From Ypsolopha sequella (lineage: Eukaryota; Arthropoda; Insecta; Lepidoptera; Ypsolophidae): a stretch of 64,000 nt of DNA. The notes beneath the pieces were generated by a model. It saw only the letters and a program-made list of their open reading frames with translations, was not told the origin of the DNA and did not search any database. Positions 34,575-46,990 of the stretch are shown here, in pieces. The position numbers and the translations under genes are program-made. Each line of letters begins with the position of its first letter. The stretch's first letter is position 1. The stretch lies in the NCBI GenBank assembly GCA_934047225.1, contig OW203992.1, forward strand, positions 15,923,501 to 15,987,500, written 5' to 3'.

Positions 34575-35309
34575 CCCGCGTCACCATAGACTTTTATTCC
34601 TTAGAAGATTTCATCTGTCAAAAGTGGATGTAAATAATTGGCTAAGAAGTTGTTGCAGGATTAATACTGATTAAAAACAGCTGAGCTACGAAGTTAAGAA
34701 TTCCTAGAAAGTCTTTTCCATTAATATTTTTCTCGTAATTCTCATTTTCTATTTTCTACACCTCAAGCAGAACCATAACGCAGACAAACAGACACAACGG
34801 GGCTTCGTATTTTGACAGAACCCAAAAAAATCAAAATCCTAGCAAATAATACTCAGAAAACTGAACAAAATAACCCAGATATTCGCATCAACTCTACAAC
34901 TAAAGACTACGATAACATAATCATTAACAAAGTTAAACGGGCGACTCTATTTTAATACTTGGCGAACAGTCGTTCCTGGGCAGAACGTATAAAGTGACGG
35001 TAATGTAACAGGGTCCACGACAATGAGAATCATTACCAGGGTCGGCCAGTTTCTACGCCACTCTGTGTCCGTACGAGCGACACGTGTACGAAATCGTACG
35101 AATCTGAATTAAATAATCTATGCTTAAAATAAAATCGTAAGTGAAGTTTTGTTTTTTTTTTACAGATAAATTTGATGGATCCCGCCCATACGCAAACTAA
35201 TACATTAATCCCGGTTCAGAGCTCCTCACATCCAGATTGACTTTTCTTTCTGCGTTTCTATACTGCAATGATATAATGTTAATGTTAATTAATAAATTAA
35301 TAGTAATCA
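34575..35309. other. AT-rich unassigned DNA
   Basis: No feature is supported here. Confidence 0.5.
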
Positions 35310-35348
35310 AAAGTTTTATTCTGTTGCATGCAAACAGAATAAAACTTT
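35310..35348. repeat. perfect 16-bp hairpin
   Basis: AAAGTTTTATTCTGTT (35310-35325) and AACAGAATAAAACTTT (35333-35348) flank a 7-base loop containing GCATGC. Function unknown. Confidence 0.85.
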
Positions 35349-38300
35349 CACGGTTCATGTAAAACTATAGATTACTGAACGATTTGAATAGAGTTTTCGT
35401 TGTTGTTTAGCTTTAAAAGCAAGAATAACTAACCACAGTAATCACGACACGGTATCAAGAACCCGAGTAAATTTTTAAGAAACCCTTTCTAGATAGTGTT
35501 CAAGCTATGATGGTTTATACAGTGTGTCCCTTCTAAGAGTGCACATTCGAAAGGGAGTGGAACTAGACCACATTGAATCGACGGAACAAAGAAAAAAAAA
35601 TCTTTCTTACATAAATTGACGTTTTAAAAATTTTGTTCTCTAACAAGGACACTAATAAAATACGTCGTAAAACTTTTTATCTACCGCGAATAATGCAATG
35701 AAATAAAATCGGTTATAAGAAAAGACGTTGCATATTAAATTAAAAACAAACCATAGTCAACTACCATTATCATGAAAATAATATCCTAAAAGATTACTTT
35801 TTTTCTGTCTTTTTTCTCAGTAGTAACTAGTAAAATTTTTCAAAATCATGTCCCATTTCACCGTATTTTTATACCTATTTATCATTTCCTATTCCATTAC
35901 CTTTCTAACAAATTGCAACGTTCTATCATAAATACAATAATTTCTACGAGCGGTTAACATAAGGCACTGGTGCTTGCCTCCTTAGTATTTGAGTAAAATA
36001 ATATATTTAAATCGTACCCTATACTATTTTAACATCATGGCACTACCCTCAGCAACTTGATCATTACCAAAGGTTAGCTGGTAGAGAATACTAAATAGTA
36101 TAAAGCTCGCCTATGTACGAAATTTTCATCTTGTCCAATAAAGAATATTATTATTAATTAAAGACGGTTAGGTGGAAATTTTTGCCAATTTCATAGGTAA
36201 GCAGCCAATATTATAATATAAGATATCTATAAGATATTTATGCATATATGTAGGTGTAAATCGGTGTAATCTACTTTAAACTATATTCCCAGATTTAGTT
36301 CATCTCTATTATACATACGGATACCAGGTCTATCCTAAGCTTTGCTATAAAGGTTTTCGTAATTTGACGGAGCCCAAATTATCGATTGCTTTCAAAAATA
36401 ACAGAAAGGATTTTAAGCCTATTATAGGCCTGAAAGGAGTCTAACTTATTAAATAAAGGTACTCATAAATTTATTTTAGACAGGAAACTTTTGCTTCCAA
36501 AATAATCACCAAAATCCGATTTTACATCCCAACACTAGCACGTTGGTGGACACAGGAATGTCCGAGTATGAGGAACGAGCGTCCCACCCCGCACCCTGCT
36601 GACCGCTACCCCCTGTTGCCTGGCAACCGCCCGCCACCTTATCATCATAACCAGACACACCGCCATCTTTGATAAGACATCCGCATCGCATGTGTGTTTG
36701 TTATTAGACTCCGGATTTCGGTCAGGGTAGGGTTTCTTTGATTATTATGAGGAAGCTTTTAAACGCCTGATATAATGGGTACAATTCAATGAAAGCTAAG
36801 AAAGAGCTTTTAGAATAAGAAAAAACTGTTTATTTGTCTTAAACACACATAAAAATTACAAGACAACAAAATAAAACACAAAAAACAAATTATTCAAAAA
36901 TACAGCTCAGCTTATACTGTTAGCACCTGAGCATGTCCAAACTGCGCAGCGCTGATTTTCAGGTATCAACTATAGAATAACACATGCGAGTAAAGGTGCC
37001 ATTTAGAAGAAGGGATGCCATCAAACAAAATCAATAGAAAACAAATCAGAATCTTACTTACCCCATCTAAAAGTAGGCCGAGGGAGTAAGTTATTGATCT
37101 AAAATGCATAGACATCTGAATCTAAATGCAGAGTCGGATATAAATAGCAAGGATACATTTAACGATATTTGGGAAAATACCGGGTAATCCTTTCGCTTGA
37201 GCGTTTAACCCTCCATTTGAAGTTTAAGCCGGTTGAATTTTTAATAAATTTCAAAGAGATGTCAATTGAGTGTTTTATTTTGCATAGGGCTTAGCGCGAA
37301 GGGGTGCGCGAGTACGTTTCGATGTACGTCATTTGTTTGTCTCGCGACTCCCCCCCCCCGACCCCTAGCCCCACTCCGTCACGGCTGCCAACGTTATTGC
37401 AGTCACATGAAGGAATATTAAACCTATTACAAATTATGCTGTGGACCGATACAACACGCAAATAAAATGTTGAAGTCATTTTTCAAAAGCCACCCCCAAG
37501 AAAAAGGGAGACTTCCGTTTAGGAGTCGGTTTGGTGTGAGTTTAGTTGTTTTACTAATTGCTCTTTGATCTGTTAAGGCTGCATATAAAGTTAGATTGAG
37601 AATTTCATTTTGCATCAATCAGTACTGAAACGTTTCCTTTCAGTTTAAAATAACGCGCCCTCAGCCGAGCATTAAGAAACACGCGCTCACGAAAAATTAC
37701 ATTTTATTGAATAACTCGGCTTCTAAATAAAATTATTAAAATGTTCTACAATGTTTAGATGGGATTGTTGTTCACTTATTTTTAATAAATTATTTCAAGG
37801 CTTTATAATTTAAGGAAAGCCCTTTAAGACTCGAAAAACATTAAATTTAGAGGTAACTACGTAATTTTTTTTTTGTCAAACAAACTTAGAGCTCTAGTGT
37901 TTTTTCCAAAGTGTTTAGATTAAACTTATATTCTACTATTTATATTATTTTTATTAAACTGAGTGACCAAGTTACACAATGTGAAATAGTTATTTAAAGT
38001 TGCGCATCTGACCATATAAGGACCTTTAAGGCTGTGTTCTAAGAAAATCGGCTTTTTGGTCAAATTCAATATATTTTAAAGTTTATATGCGCCTATAAAA
38101 TTAATAGAAATTTTGGTATCAAAAGAGAGGGTTGCTTATGAAGAACGGTTGTTGTTATTTTTACGACTTAGCTTGGTAATTACTTAACTAAAAGAGACAC
38201 CAAACATGTCTCTGTTTTTGATTATTACGATGACTGTCTTCTGTGAACATTCAGTATGCAAAACATATAAAAAGATCTGAAATTTCTTCACGGTCATAAT

Positions 38301-39169
38301 TGTCTACATACTTTAAATTCAACGATGTTTCCCTATTTATTGCTATTCATTTGACCACAAACCAAACGTATTGTTTTGGGAGAAAATATGGATCGAGGTA
38401 AATAATACTTATACTACAAAGAAAAAGGGTTTGCTATAATTTGACTAAAGGAGGCTTTATTTTAAACAATAATTAAAAGCCTCAATCAATTATGAATTAT
38501 TATGTCTATGATGGAAATACATTGTCATTTTCCTCAGGGCCTGTCAATCAGCCGAAGTGATTGGATGTGTGGCTGTGGATGTAGTTCACTTTTAATGTAA
38601 CCTCCCTTTCTAACAAGTTTCCTGTTTCTCCTGATAGCTCAAAAATTTAAACTCTATGTTTTGCACAGCAAGACGCAAGCCTTAAGTCCTTTAAAAACAG
38701 GTCAGTAAAATTTTTCGCAGTAAATTAACCATGTCAAACTCTTGTGAAAAAGTATTCGCATTTTAGATTATAAAATCTTCAACAAAGTTTCACTAAAAAT
38801 GTTCTACTTCTTATTCTTAAATCGTAAAGAAAAGATGATTTGGATAATAATACTATTTTAACTAAATATTATATGAGAAAAGTGTGAATGTCACTAGAGC
38901 TAAGAAACGAGAGATCAAAAAGTTAAACTGAAAAAGCATATAGGTGTGTATCGCGTATGGACTAATGCACAGGGACAGGGAGGAATAAAGAAGTCAACAG
39001 GGACCGGGGTGCACGACCGACGCCGATCAATCAATACACTCTATGAGCTGATACTCCGATACTCGTATGTATGGCATTTGCGATACAAAAACAGTGCGGG
39101 GGCTTAGGTTGGCTGGGTTGGAAATCAAAACGATTGAAAGGAAAATAATCAAACAAGATTTAACACAGA
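35349..39169. other. AT-rich unassigned DNA
   Basis: Nearly 4 kb without a recognised gene. A small hairpin (GAGGCTTTATTTTAAACAAT with its partner, 38452-38484) and GC-richer patches at 36540-36680 and 37290-37390 are the only notable points. Confidence 0.45.
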
Positions 39170-39255
39170 AACTATGTAGGAACATTTCTGGAAACCATAC
39201 TTGGTTATTATGACTATCTATAACTATGTAGGAACATTTCTGGAAACCATACTTG
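39170..39255. repeat. 34-bp direct repeat, two copies
   Basis: The 34 bases at 39170-39203 (starting AACTATGTAGGAACATTTCT) recur exactly at 39222-39255, a 52-bp period. A local tandem duplication. Confidence 0.9.
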
Positions 39256-39396
39256 ATGATCACTATTTTTAACTTAAGAGCTACGTTCTTGTTTGTGGAG
39301 TAACTGCTATTCCTCTTGGTGATAAATTCTCACGTGGTGATAAATTAACAATAAAGAACTCTAAAAAAAACAAGGTACAAATTAAAATAATTTAGC

Positions 39397-39735
39397 TAAG
39401 TGCAAGCCGACTCGCGCACAAAGGGTTCCGTAAAACCGCACAATACGGGTGCAAAACTCTAAAAACATGGTAATTTACAACAACATAAATGTCAAACACA
39501 AACAAATCGCGGTTCCCGTTGAGTAGTTCTTTTTTTTCGTCTGCTGTGGTACAAGCCATAGTAAGACGTAATGTGTGAAAATTTCAACTGACTACCTACA
39601 TATAACAGCTGAAGCTGTAGACACTTGTGACAGACGGACAGACAAACGGAAAGACAGATGGACATACAGACAAACGGCGGAGGCTTACTAGTTAGAGTCC
39701 CATTTGGCACCATTCGGGGACGGAACCCTAAAAAA
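39397..39735 (-). repeat. GGTTCCGTAC repeat family, minus copy
   Basis: The plus strand starts AAGTGCAAGCCGACTCGCGC, has a GACAGACGGACAGAC core (about 39630-39675) and ends GGACGGAACCCTAAAAAA, the reverse of 31768-32092. The middle is diverged. Confidence 0.65.
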
Positions 39736-40176
39736 AGCAGTCGTTATTTAAATTAACGTATTTACTCGTAGGAATAATTTATTTTCTCTTGAAAATTTGG
39801 TGAGTAAATACTCAAAAATAAATTATATCAGATAATTTTTAGCGGTTTTTAAAATGGGCCCGTCTCCTATATGAAGATTTTTATGCATATCACTTGCGTT
39901 TAAAAAGCTAAAAACGGTAGTAAAATTATTTTTTTGTTATATTATCCAAAAATTACGAAGTTATTGGCAAACAAAGTGAGATTAACGACATGTCTCATGA
40001 CGTCATCTGACACGATTTCATATTAAAAGTGATAAATATCGCGATATCGCTAACTTCGGTAAAAATAGGAATTTTTTAAAAATTCAAAAAGTTTTGTACT
40101 TAGCTGTATCTATCTAATTAATTACTATAAAAATATACTGATATTTCACTACAAGAGACGTGCCCATTATCGTCTA
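39736..40176. other. AT-rich unassigned DNA
   Basis: No feature is supported here. Confidence 0.5.
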
Positions 40177-40475
40177 GCAGCGGTTGGTCAGTCAGTAGAA
40201 CGGCGGTCTCTAAATCTTGAGAGCGGGTTATAATCCTACCGGTCGAATGAACCAATGAGTTTTACGAAATTTATGTATATACATACCTACTACCTTTAGT
40301 ATATTTACCATTTGCTAAACGGTAAAGGAAAAATTGTGAGCAATACCTGCACGCCCTAAAAAGTGACAAGGCACGTAAAAACCGTCGGTGAAAAGAGTGT
40401 GTACGAGTGTTGTCTGTTCTAGTGACAGTCCACATTTGGAAACACCCTCAACAATTTATGTCATGACGATACAAA
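40177..40475 (+). mobile_element. tRNA-headed SINE, degraded
   Basis: Head with GGTTGGTCAGTCAGTAGAAC (A-box region) and GGGTTATAATCCTACC where the B box should be, so the promoter is decayed. The body matches 4961-5325: CTAAACGGTAAAGGAAAA, CCGTCGGTGAAA, ACAGTCCACA and ATGTCATGACGATAC. Confidence 0.65.
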
Positions 40476-41079
40476 ATAATGTTACTTACATGCACTACGA
40501 GTAACTTAGATAACAGCAAAGAAAAGCTCGCATAAATAAAGCTTAAACTTGATCTGGCTCGAAGCATAGCAGCTTACAAGCATCGAGTCATTATCGAGCG
40601 ATTTAAAGGGCATCAGTCAGTTACGAGTGCAAGCTTAAAAAGGGTAATAGATGCACGTCCTGTCTTCTATTGTCTTAAAGGTAATCGCTTCCGTGAGAGT
40701 GTCGGGCTATCGACTCATCTGAGTGGTACGATTTGTATGCCAACCACTGCCCCCCCACCCTCACTGCGGCCCACCTTGCTGGTTCCCACAAATGACACCT
40801 TAATCAATGTCCCAATAATTCTAAAGCAAAAATTGAATATTTATATCCTTGTCGGTTTTAAGGAGCCGTGTTTACAGAATACGGAATTTTGTCTCATACC
40901 ATTTATTACGCTTCGTGACTCCTCGAGCGCATACCTGACACTTTTATTTCCCTTTACCTGAAAATTAGATTCACTTAAGCAGCAATTTAGTCATATAAGG
41001 CAAAATGGCCATTGTGACAAATCATTATAGGCCATTACCATCGATCGGCAAGAAGTTTTCACATGGCACTGTGTCAACG
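40476..41079. other. unassigned DNA
   Basis: No feature is supported here. Confidence 0.5.
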
Positions 41080-41400
41080 AACAGAGGCTCGGGCTGCGTC
41101 AGACAAGTGCGGCTGCGCCGTTTGAGACGTTGCGCTTAAAAAAGATCCCGCATATCAGTTCTGGGTATGAATGAACAAAAATCGTCGATGCAAACTGACG
41201 CCTGACACGCAGCGCGTGCGCGACTCACCACCTATTCAGGATGTGTCGATTATGGTATGGCTCTAATGATTGCATCCTCATTTGGAAGCACTTTGAAGTA
41301 CGACTTTTTACAATTTTTCTTGTGCCCGCGCCGTCCACGGCCGCGAACGGTACGCGACATAACGGCGAATACTTACAGGTAATTGAATGTTTCTTATCAT
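41080..41400. promoter_or_regulatory. CpG-rich block, possible promoter or exon
   Basis: CpG-rich patches at 41085-41135, 41200-41232 and 41325-41370. On the plus strand the frame from ATG 41241 reads through VPAPSTAANGTRHNGEYLQ to a good splice donor (TTACAG then GTAATT) at 41379/41380. On the minus strand ATG at about 41358 begins MSRTVRGRGRRGHKKN and stops after 36 codons. Neither peptide is recognised. No repeat partner is visible in the window, which makes a host promoter or first exon more likely than a transposon. Confidence 0.25.
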
Positions 41401-43429
41401 ATTTTCTATATTGGATGGATATGGCACTAATAAAGCGGATAAGCAAGAAACAGGAAGTTTATTACTTTACCTTAAACGGACTATCTAGTTGGGCAACTAT
41501 ATACAAGTATTTAATTTTAATTAAAATTAGGAATTGGATTATTGGCTTAATTTAAAATAATATTTTCCAAAATTTTACAAAATTTTACAGCTGAATAATT
41601 TTTTTATGTGAATGATTGAAATGTTTTGAAACCAAGTACTATGCAAAACAGCAACTCTATTTTAATCTATCATTCGCATTAAGGTAATTTTATGAGCATG
41701 TCCGTTACGAACATGTAATTAAATATTCCAATTGCCTATGCAAGGAATAATATATGTGCGCCCATACTTATGTATTGCGAGAATCACATTAGTGCCATTA
41801 AAATCCTCCTCGCATTCGTTAACAGCCACTCTGTATGGCAAAATATGCGCCCCGGCTCGATCAGGCTTCGCGCTCCGTATGATTTTCAGAACTGGATATG
41901 GCTTATAGGCCGTAAGGATACAATATTTTTATGCAGTAGGTTTTTCCTCAGTATGTTTTTACTGGCATTACCTTGTCTAAAGTAGGAAAATCGCCCGAGA
42001 CGCTACATTCTAATGATGGCGCGTGCGCTGCTACTCGCTCCGCTGCCGAGGGTTGCCACAGGTCGCACGCTTACCATTCATTAACTTTGACTATTTCTGT
42101 TGGTTCATTAACGGAGATTGGACCCGATTTTAAAACTATTTTCTCTCTTAACTAGGTTTTGCAAATGGGTAAAGATAATAGGGCTGCCGAGAAGCCAATA
42201 ATATGGAATAAAGCTTTTACTGTAACGAGAACTTGAACAACTTTTACTTTGGAACCAATATCGAAATCGCAAAAACTTGATCTGACTGATTGACTGAATG
42301 ACCTTTTTTGTTACAGCTTGTAAATGCTTAAAACAGCATTAAAAAGATAGAGAACAAAGGAACAATAACACATTTATAGCAATATCTTGTCGATTCGTCC
42401 ATCTAACAAGCTATAGATTTCCAAAAAAGTTCATTTAAGGCGTTCTTATCCCAAAAACAGTAATTTCAAAGTCAAATAGAACTTTCAAATATCGTCTAAA
42501 ACTTCCAACAAAAAAAAATTTAAAACCTTTATCTAGGTCTTCCACGCATGTGTTACACGAGCAGATAAACTTTGCTCGATAGAAATAATTCACGAACACA
42601 GCATGTAATAAGACCTTTCAAATCATGCCATTTGCATAATTCCACTCTTTTATTAACGAAACATATCTGGTAACATTGCTCTTTAAATTTTCTAGGTCGA
42701 CCACGTAAGTGGGTTTTAATAAACATATCCCTTATTTTTAAACAATTTAAAAACCGATAAAAACAACGAAAAAGTACAAAAGTGTGGTTATTTTCTATAC
42801 TCCTTACACGTAAAGAAAAAGACAAAGAGTCACTCTTCTGGGATAAGAGCGCCTTAATAGCTACAGCATATCCCTAAACATCGCCGGAAAAGAATCTTCC
42901 TCAGAAGTATACTTACTAACTTAGTTAACTTAGTTAGTTAGTTACTAACTTAGTTGCAGTGGACCGAGTGGGTGTGGGCAGCGATTAAGGTACAAATTAT
43001 GGTATCAGCCTACACTAGTTCCCGCACTTATATAGCAAGCATCAATCAATATTAATGCGACGTGGCGTGGAAAATTTGCGCCTTCGATTTATCACCCATT
43101 CTGCATAATGTCCTCTGTAAATGTTCAAACTAGTCGTAGCTCCCTACCGTGTTATGTTATGACATAGCCTTAAAACAACAAATACCTAGACTAGTTATTA
43201 CCAATAACAGATATAAACGCCTTTCGTGATATGTCGCTATGATAAAGTTTTATGTTTATAACATGTTTTACGTAAAGCAGAAAAATAATATAGTAAATCG
43301 AAACTTTTCTCAGGTGAGAACTTGTAGCAATCCAGAACTAATGTTGTGCAAAAAGGCTCTACATTACAATTCTCAGAAAAGAAATAAGAGAAACATAAAA
43401 TAAAACAGCAGAAGAGCGTTTAGTGTGCT
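41401..43429. other. AT-rich unassigned DNA
   Basis: No confident feature. CpG-richer around 41845-41870 and 41985-42070. Confidence 0.45.
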
Positions 43430-43660
43430 AATTTGAAGGAGTCGGTGCTGAGCTGCAGCGAGATGGCATCTTCACGGCTTACAATAGTGAACAAATGTGT
43501 CGCTGAGGCGCAATTACACCGGGCGGTGGAGTGAGCACTGAGCGAGCAACAGCGGCGGAGCGGCATGCGCAGGCGCAGCGGCCGTCACGCCGAGCCGTGC
43601 GAATCGCGCGCACATCACGCCCGCTCCGGACTTATGCTAATGGCCACTGAACCGCGTAAA
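43430..43660. promoter_or_regulatory. GC-rich island, possible promoter or 5' UTR
   Basis: Dense GC with GCGGCGGAGCGGCATGCGCA and CGCAGGCGCAGCGGCCGTCA at 43551-43590. The CGCATGCGCA-like words resemble NRF1-type sites found in some animal promoters. The 91-codon frame starting at 43565 is unlikely to be a protein of known type. No repeat partner in the window. Confidence 0.3.
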
Positions 43661-44109
43661 TTGAAGTTAGTCCAGCACAAAACAAAATGCGTCCGCCCCT
43701 TTATCTTATTACTTCAGTTCTCTCTAAGGCTAGCACTTGTGGGAAAAAATGTTCTAAATAGCCTAGCACAGAGCACATTATCTAACGCTAAGGGGCTAAG
43801 AGTCCTGTCGTCGCCATTTAACCACAGATTGGCGAAGTGAGTGAAATTCTAATAGAAAAAGAAAACACTGCAACGAACGTGAAACCGATTAAAAGGCCTC
43901 ATCACGATTTTGTATGCACTTTGCACGTCCCGATCTGGATACCCAGAAGAATGAGCAGGATAGTAGGTTCTCTTGTTTCACTTGAACTTCGACTTCCTGT
44001 GTTTAGAGCTTCAGGACTGGTCACTGGTTCTATTTAATTAGATTGTAATTATAATGCTTTAAAACGTTTTTTTACCACAGGTGTCATATGTAGACATAAA
44101 ATAGGCATA

Positions 44110-45158
44110 CAGGGTGGAAAAAATTTAAGGGCCCTGGAGGGGAACTACCTTAAATCCTTTAGTTAGCTCATTTTACTGAAACAAAACATTCCTTTATTTT
44201 TTAAAAGAAACAAAACTGCATTCAAAGATCTTCTACAATTTGCTTGTCTCACCCGGGAATCGAACCAACTAAAAATTAAAAAAACAAACCCTCGCTATTT
44301 TACTAAACGAATCGGTAGGATTATTGTCCAGGATAAAATTTGTCTAACAAACATTTAGTCTTACACTCATATGTTGTACGAGATACCCATGAAATTGAAT
44401 ATATATTACAGTTATTTATTAACAATACCGAGTACTGTTCACTTGTGAAGTAATAATGATACGCCATTATTGCACAATGACAGCACGGAATGAAAGCAAA
44501 ACAAAACAAAATTTGAAATTCGAACGAATACTTTTATCGATTTTAAAAATGTTGAAAGTTATCGTTCGAACTTCAAATTTGTTGCTCCGCGTTGCAAAAA
44601 AAAATACGTTCCCTTTTTTAACTTTTCATCAGTACACCTAATGCAAGAAGGAATTGTGCTGTGCATAGATTTATTATTACCACTTTACGATTTTCTTATC
44701 GAAGTCTTCAACAAGGTACATAAGATAAATAATATTAGTAAGCTTGTACTTCATACCATGTCTTTGGATGTTAGAGAGATAAGAAAATTATAACGTGTCA
44801 TTTACTTGTTACAAGTGAACAGTACTAGGCTAGGTATTGTTAATAAAGACCTTGTAGTAAATATTCAATTTCATGGGTATCTCGTACAACAGATAAGTGT
44901 AATAAGACCAAATGTTTTTTTAGACAAATTTTATCCTGAACAATAGTCCTACCGATTCGTGTAGTAAAATATCGAGGGTTTATTTTTTTAAAGTTTCAAT
45001 TGATTCGATTTCCGGGCGAGGCAAGCGAATTTAAGTATATCTTTGAATGCAATTTTTTTTATTTAAAAAAGTAAAGGAATGTTTCCTTTCAGTAATATGA
45101 GCTAACTAAAGGATTTAAGGTAGTTCCCCTCCAGGGCCCTTAAATTTTTTCCACCCTG
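44110..45158. mobile_element. 1.05-kb foldback element, TA target site
   Basis: Left arm (44110 to about 44450) and right arm (about 44805 to 45158) are long inverted repeats, exact for the outer 60 or so bases (CAGGGTGGAAAAAATTTAAG at the tip) and about 80-85% identical further in by eye. TA lies at 44108-44109 and 45159-45160, as for Tc1/mariner-type insertion. The interior holds a further AT-rich palindrome at about 44510-44583 and no transposase. Both arms contain a tRNA B-box-like word on the outward strand (GGTTCGATTCCCGGG, complement at about 44253-44267). Confidence 0.85.
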
Positions 45159-45262
45159 TATATTTATTACATGTATTGCATAAATTTATAATATTATTTA
45201 TTGTTTCTATATTTTTATTTTATTCAAGTGTATTTTTTTAATTAAATTAAAGTAAACCCAAC

Positions 45263-45404
45263 TGTAGTGTACTGGACATAAATGGTAGTTTATACATGTC
45301 AGTGCATAATGTGGAGGTAGATGAAAATCACCAGTCTGGCTTGTGTCAAAGACCTAACGTGTGCTACTCATCAAGACTGAGACTATATTTGTGAGTATAT
45401 AATA
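45263..45404 (+). repeat. 5' LTR
   Basis: 142 bp, from TGTAGTGTACTGG to GAGTATATAATA; identical to 47940-48081. It starts with TG but does not end with the usual CA. It should carry promoter and polyadenylation signals, none of which is obvious beyond the AT-rich 3' end. Confidence 0.95.
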
Positions 45405-45405
45405 G

Positions 45406-45415
45406 TGGCGACGAG
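45406..45415 (+). other. primer binding site (tRNA-Ser)
   Basis: TGGCGACGAG begins one base after the LTR. It is complementary to the CTCGTCGCCA 3' end expected of tRNA-Ser(GCU), based on my knowledge of that tRNA's acceptor stem (GACGAGG...CCTCGTC plus CCA). Confidence 0.75.
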
Positions 45416-45488
45416 AAAAAACGTGGAAAAAGTGCATAAAAACATTTACATAGTGTGTACATAAAAATAGTGTTGCAAAAAATTCAAA

Positions 45489-46976
45489 ATGAGTGCTATA
45501 AAGTTTGGTGAGTTTGATGTGGCACATGGTGACTGGCAAAATTACTGTGAAAGGTTTTGTTTTGCTCTGGAAGCTAGTGGAGTTAAGGATGATGCAATAA
45601 AAAAGGCAAATTTACTGGCGGTTTGTGGATCTATGCTATATGATTTGATAAAAACATTAATTGCTCCGGGAAAAATTAGTGAGGTTACTTTTTCCACTAT
45701 CAAGGTGAAATTGGACAAACATTTCCATCGGACACCTAATGAGATTGTGGAATCATACAAATTTCATACTAGTAATCAAGAGAAAGGAGAAATGATGAAA
45801 GATTATATAGCAAGACTACGGAAATTGTGTATAAACTGTAACTTTGCCGATTTGGAGCGTACACTAAGAGATCGACTGGTGTGTGGCATTTTAAATAAAG
45901 AAGTTCAAAGGGAATTATTACAAAAAACTTCATTAACACTTGATGAAGCTTGTGAAATTGCATTATCACATGAAACAGCGGTGGTAGATTCTAATATTAT
46001 CATAACACCGGGCCCAAGTAGAGCGAGCGAACAAAAGATAGATTTTGAAGAACCTATGGAAGTGAACAAAATCACAGGTAAAATAGACAGTAAGAGGACA
46101 GAAAAATATTGCTTTCGCTGTGGTAGAAAACATTTTGGGAACTGTAAGTTTCGTTGGAGTAAATGTAATTTTTGTGGGAAAGTCGGCCATATAGAGTCAG
46201 TCTGTATGAACAAATCACAACAATATAAAAAGATTTCCAATTGTAATGGTTTTTATGAAGAGAATATTCATAATATAAGCCAAGATAGAGTGGCAGCATT
46301 TCTTGTCAAGATTATGTTGAACAACATTTGGATGGAAATGGAGATTGACTCAGGTTGCGCTTTTACCCTAATGAGTGAATACACAGCTAGACTCATATGT
46401 AAAGGGAAACTACCAAAACTTGAAAAGGTAGATATTTCATTAAAAACGTGGACCGAGAATAAGCTGAATTTATTAGGCAAAGCTATGATTGATGTGCGGT
46501 ACAAAGATATCAATAAAAACCTGATGGTATATATTGCTAAGGGAAATGGGCCAAGTTTAATTGGACGTAATTGGTTTGCGGAATTAAATATTCAGCTACA
46601 TGGAGTATATAGCTGTAGAGTTGTATTGAGTACTGTTACCAATTTACTGCAGAAATATAAAGATGTGTTCCAAGAAGGCTTAGGAAAATATACAGGACCG
46701 GTAGTAAGCATGGTGCCAAGAGAAGGTGCAACACCGAAATTTTTGAAAAGTAGACCTATACCATTTGCTTTAAAAGAACGAGTATATAAGGAGATAGAGA
46801 GATTGGTGGCTGAGGATGTTCTAGAAGCAATACCACATTCGGACTGGGCAACACCAATTGTGCCTGTGCTAAAACAAAATGGTGGCATAAGACTGTGTGG
46901 AGATTATAGATCTACTGTAAATTTGGCTATTGATACAGACACTTACCCCTTACCGACACTGAATGAAGGAAAATAG
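45489..46976 (+). CDS. gag, protease and start of RT, truncated by stop
   Basis: A single 495-codon frame. Residues 1-170 form an alpha-helical Gag-like region. Two zinc knuckles follow: a variant CFRCGRKHFGNC (residues 208-219) and a canonical CX2CX4HX4C (CNFCGKVGHIESVC). An aspartic protease has its DSG at residues 287-289. The RT start is clear: LLQKYKDVFQEGLG, SRPIPFALK, SDWATPIVPVLK and CGDYRSTVN, ending at DTYPLPTLNE. The frame then enters a foreign patch and meets TAG. The catalytic YxDD box, RNase H and most of integrase are missing. Gag and protease might still be made; RT cannot function. Confidence 0.93.
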   Translation: MSAIKFGEFDVAHGDWQNYCERFCFALEASGVKDDAIKKANLLAVCGSMLYDLIKTLIAPGKISEVTFSTIKVKLDKHFHRTPNEIVESYKFHTSNQEKGEMMKDYIARLRKLCINCNFADLERTLRDRLVCGILNKEVQRELLQKTSLTLDEACEIALSHETAVVDSNIIITPGPSRASEQKIDFEEPMEVNKITGKIDSKRTEKYCFRCGRKHFGNCKFRWSKCNFCGKVGHIESVCMNKSQQYKKISNCNGFYEENIHNISQDRVAAFLVKIMLNNIWMEMEIDSGCAFTLMSEYTARLICKGKLPKLEKVDISLKTWTENKLNLLGKAMIDVRYKDINKNLMVYIAKGNGPSLIGRNWFAELNIQLHGVYSCRVVLSTVTNLLQKYKDVFQEGLGKYTGPVVSMVPREGATPKFLKSRPIPFALKERVYKEIERLVAEDVLEAIPHSDWATPIVPVLKQNGGIRLCGDYRSTVNLAIDTDTYPLPTLNEGK

Positions 46977-46990
46977 AGTTGAGGCAGAAG
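46966..46990 (+). repeat. 25-bp templated patch at deletion joint
   Basis: These 25 bases (AAGGAAAATAGAGTTGAGGC and five more) are identical to 47499-47523 in the integrase tail of the same element. The patch joins the RT start to the integrase core and brings in the TAG stop that ends the first frame. Confidence 0.95.
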
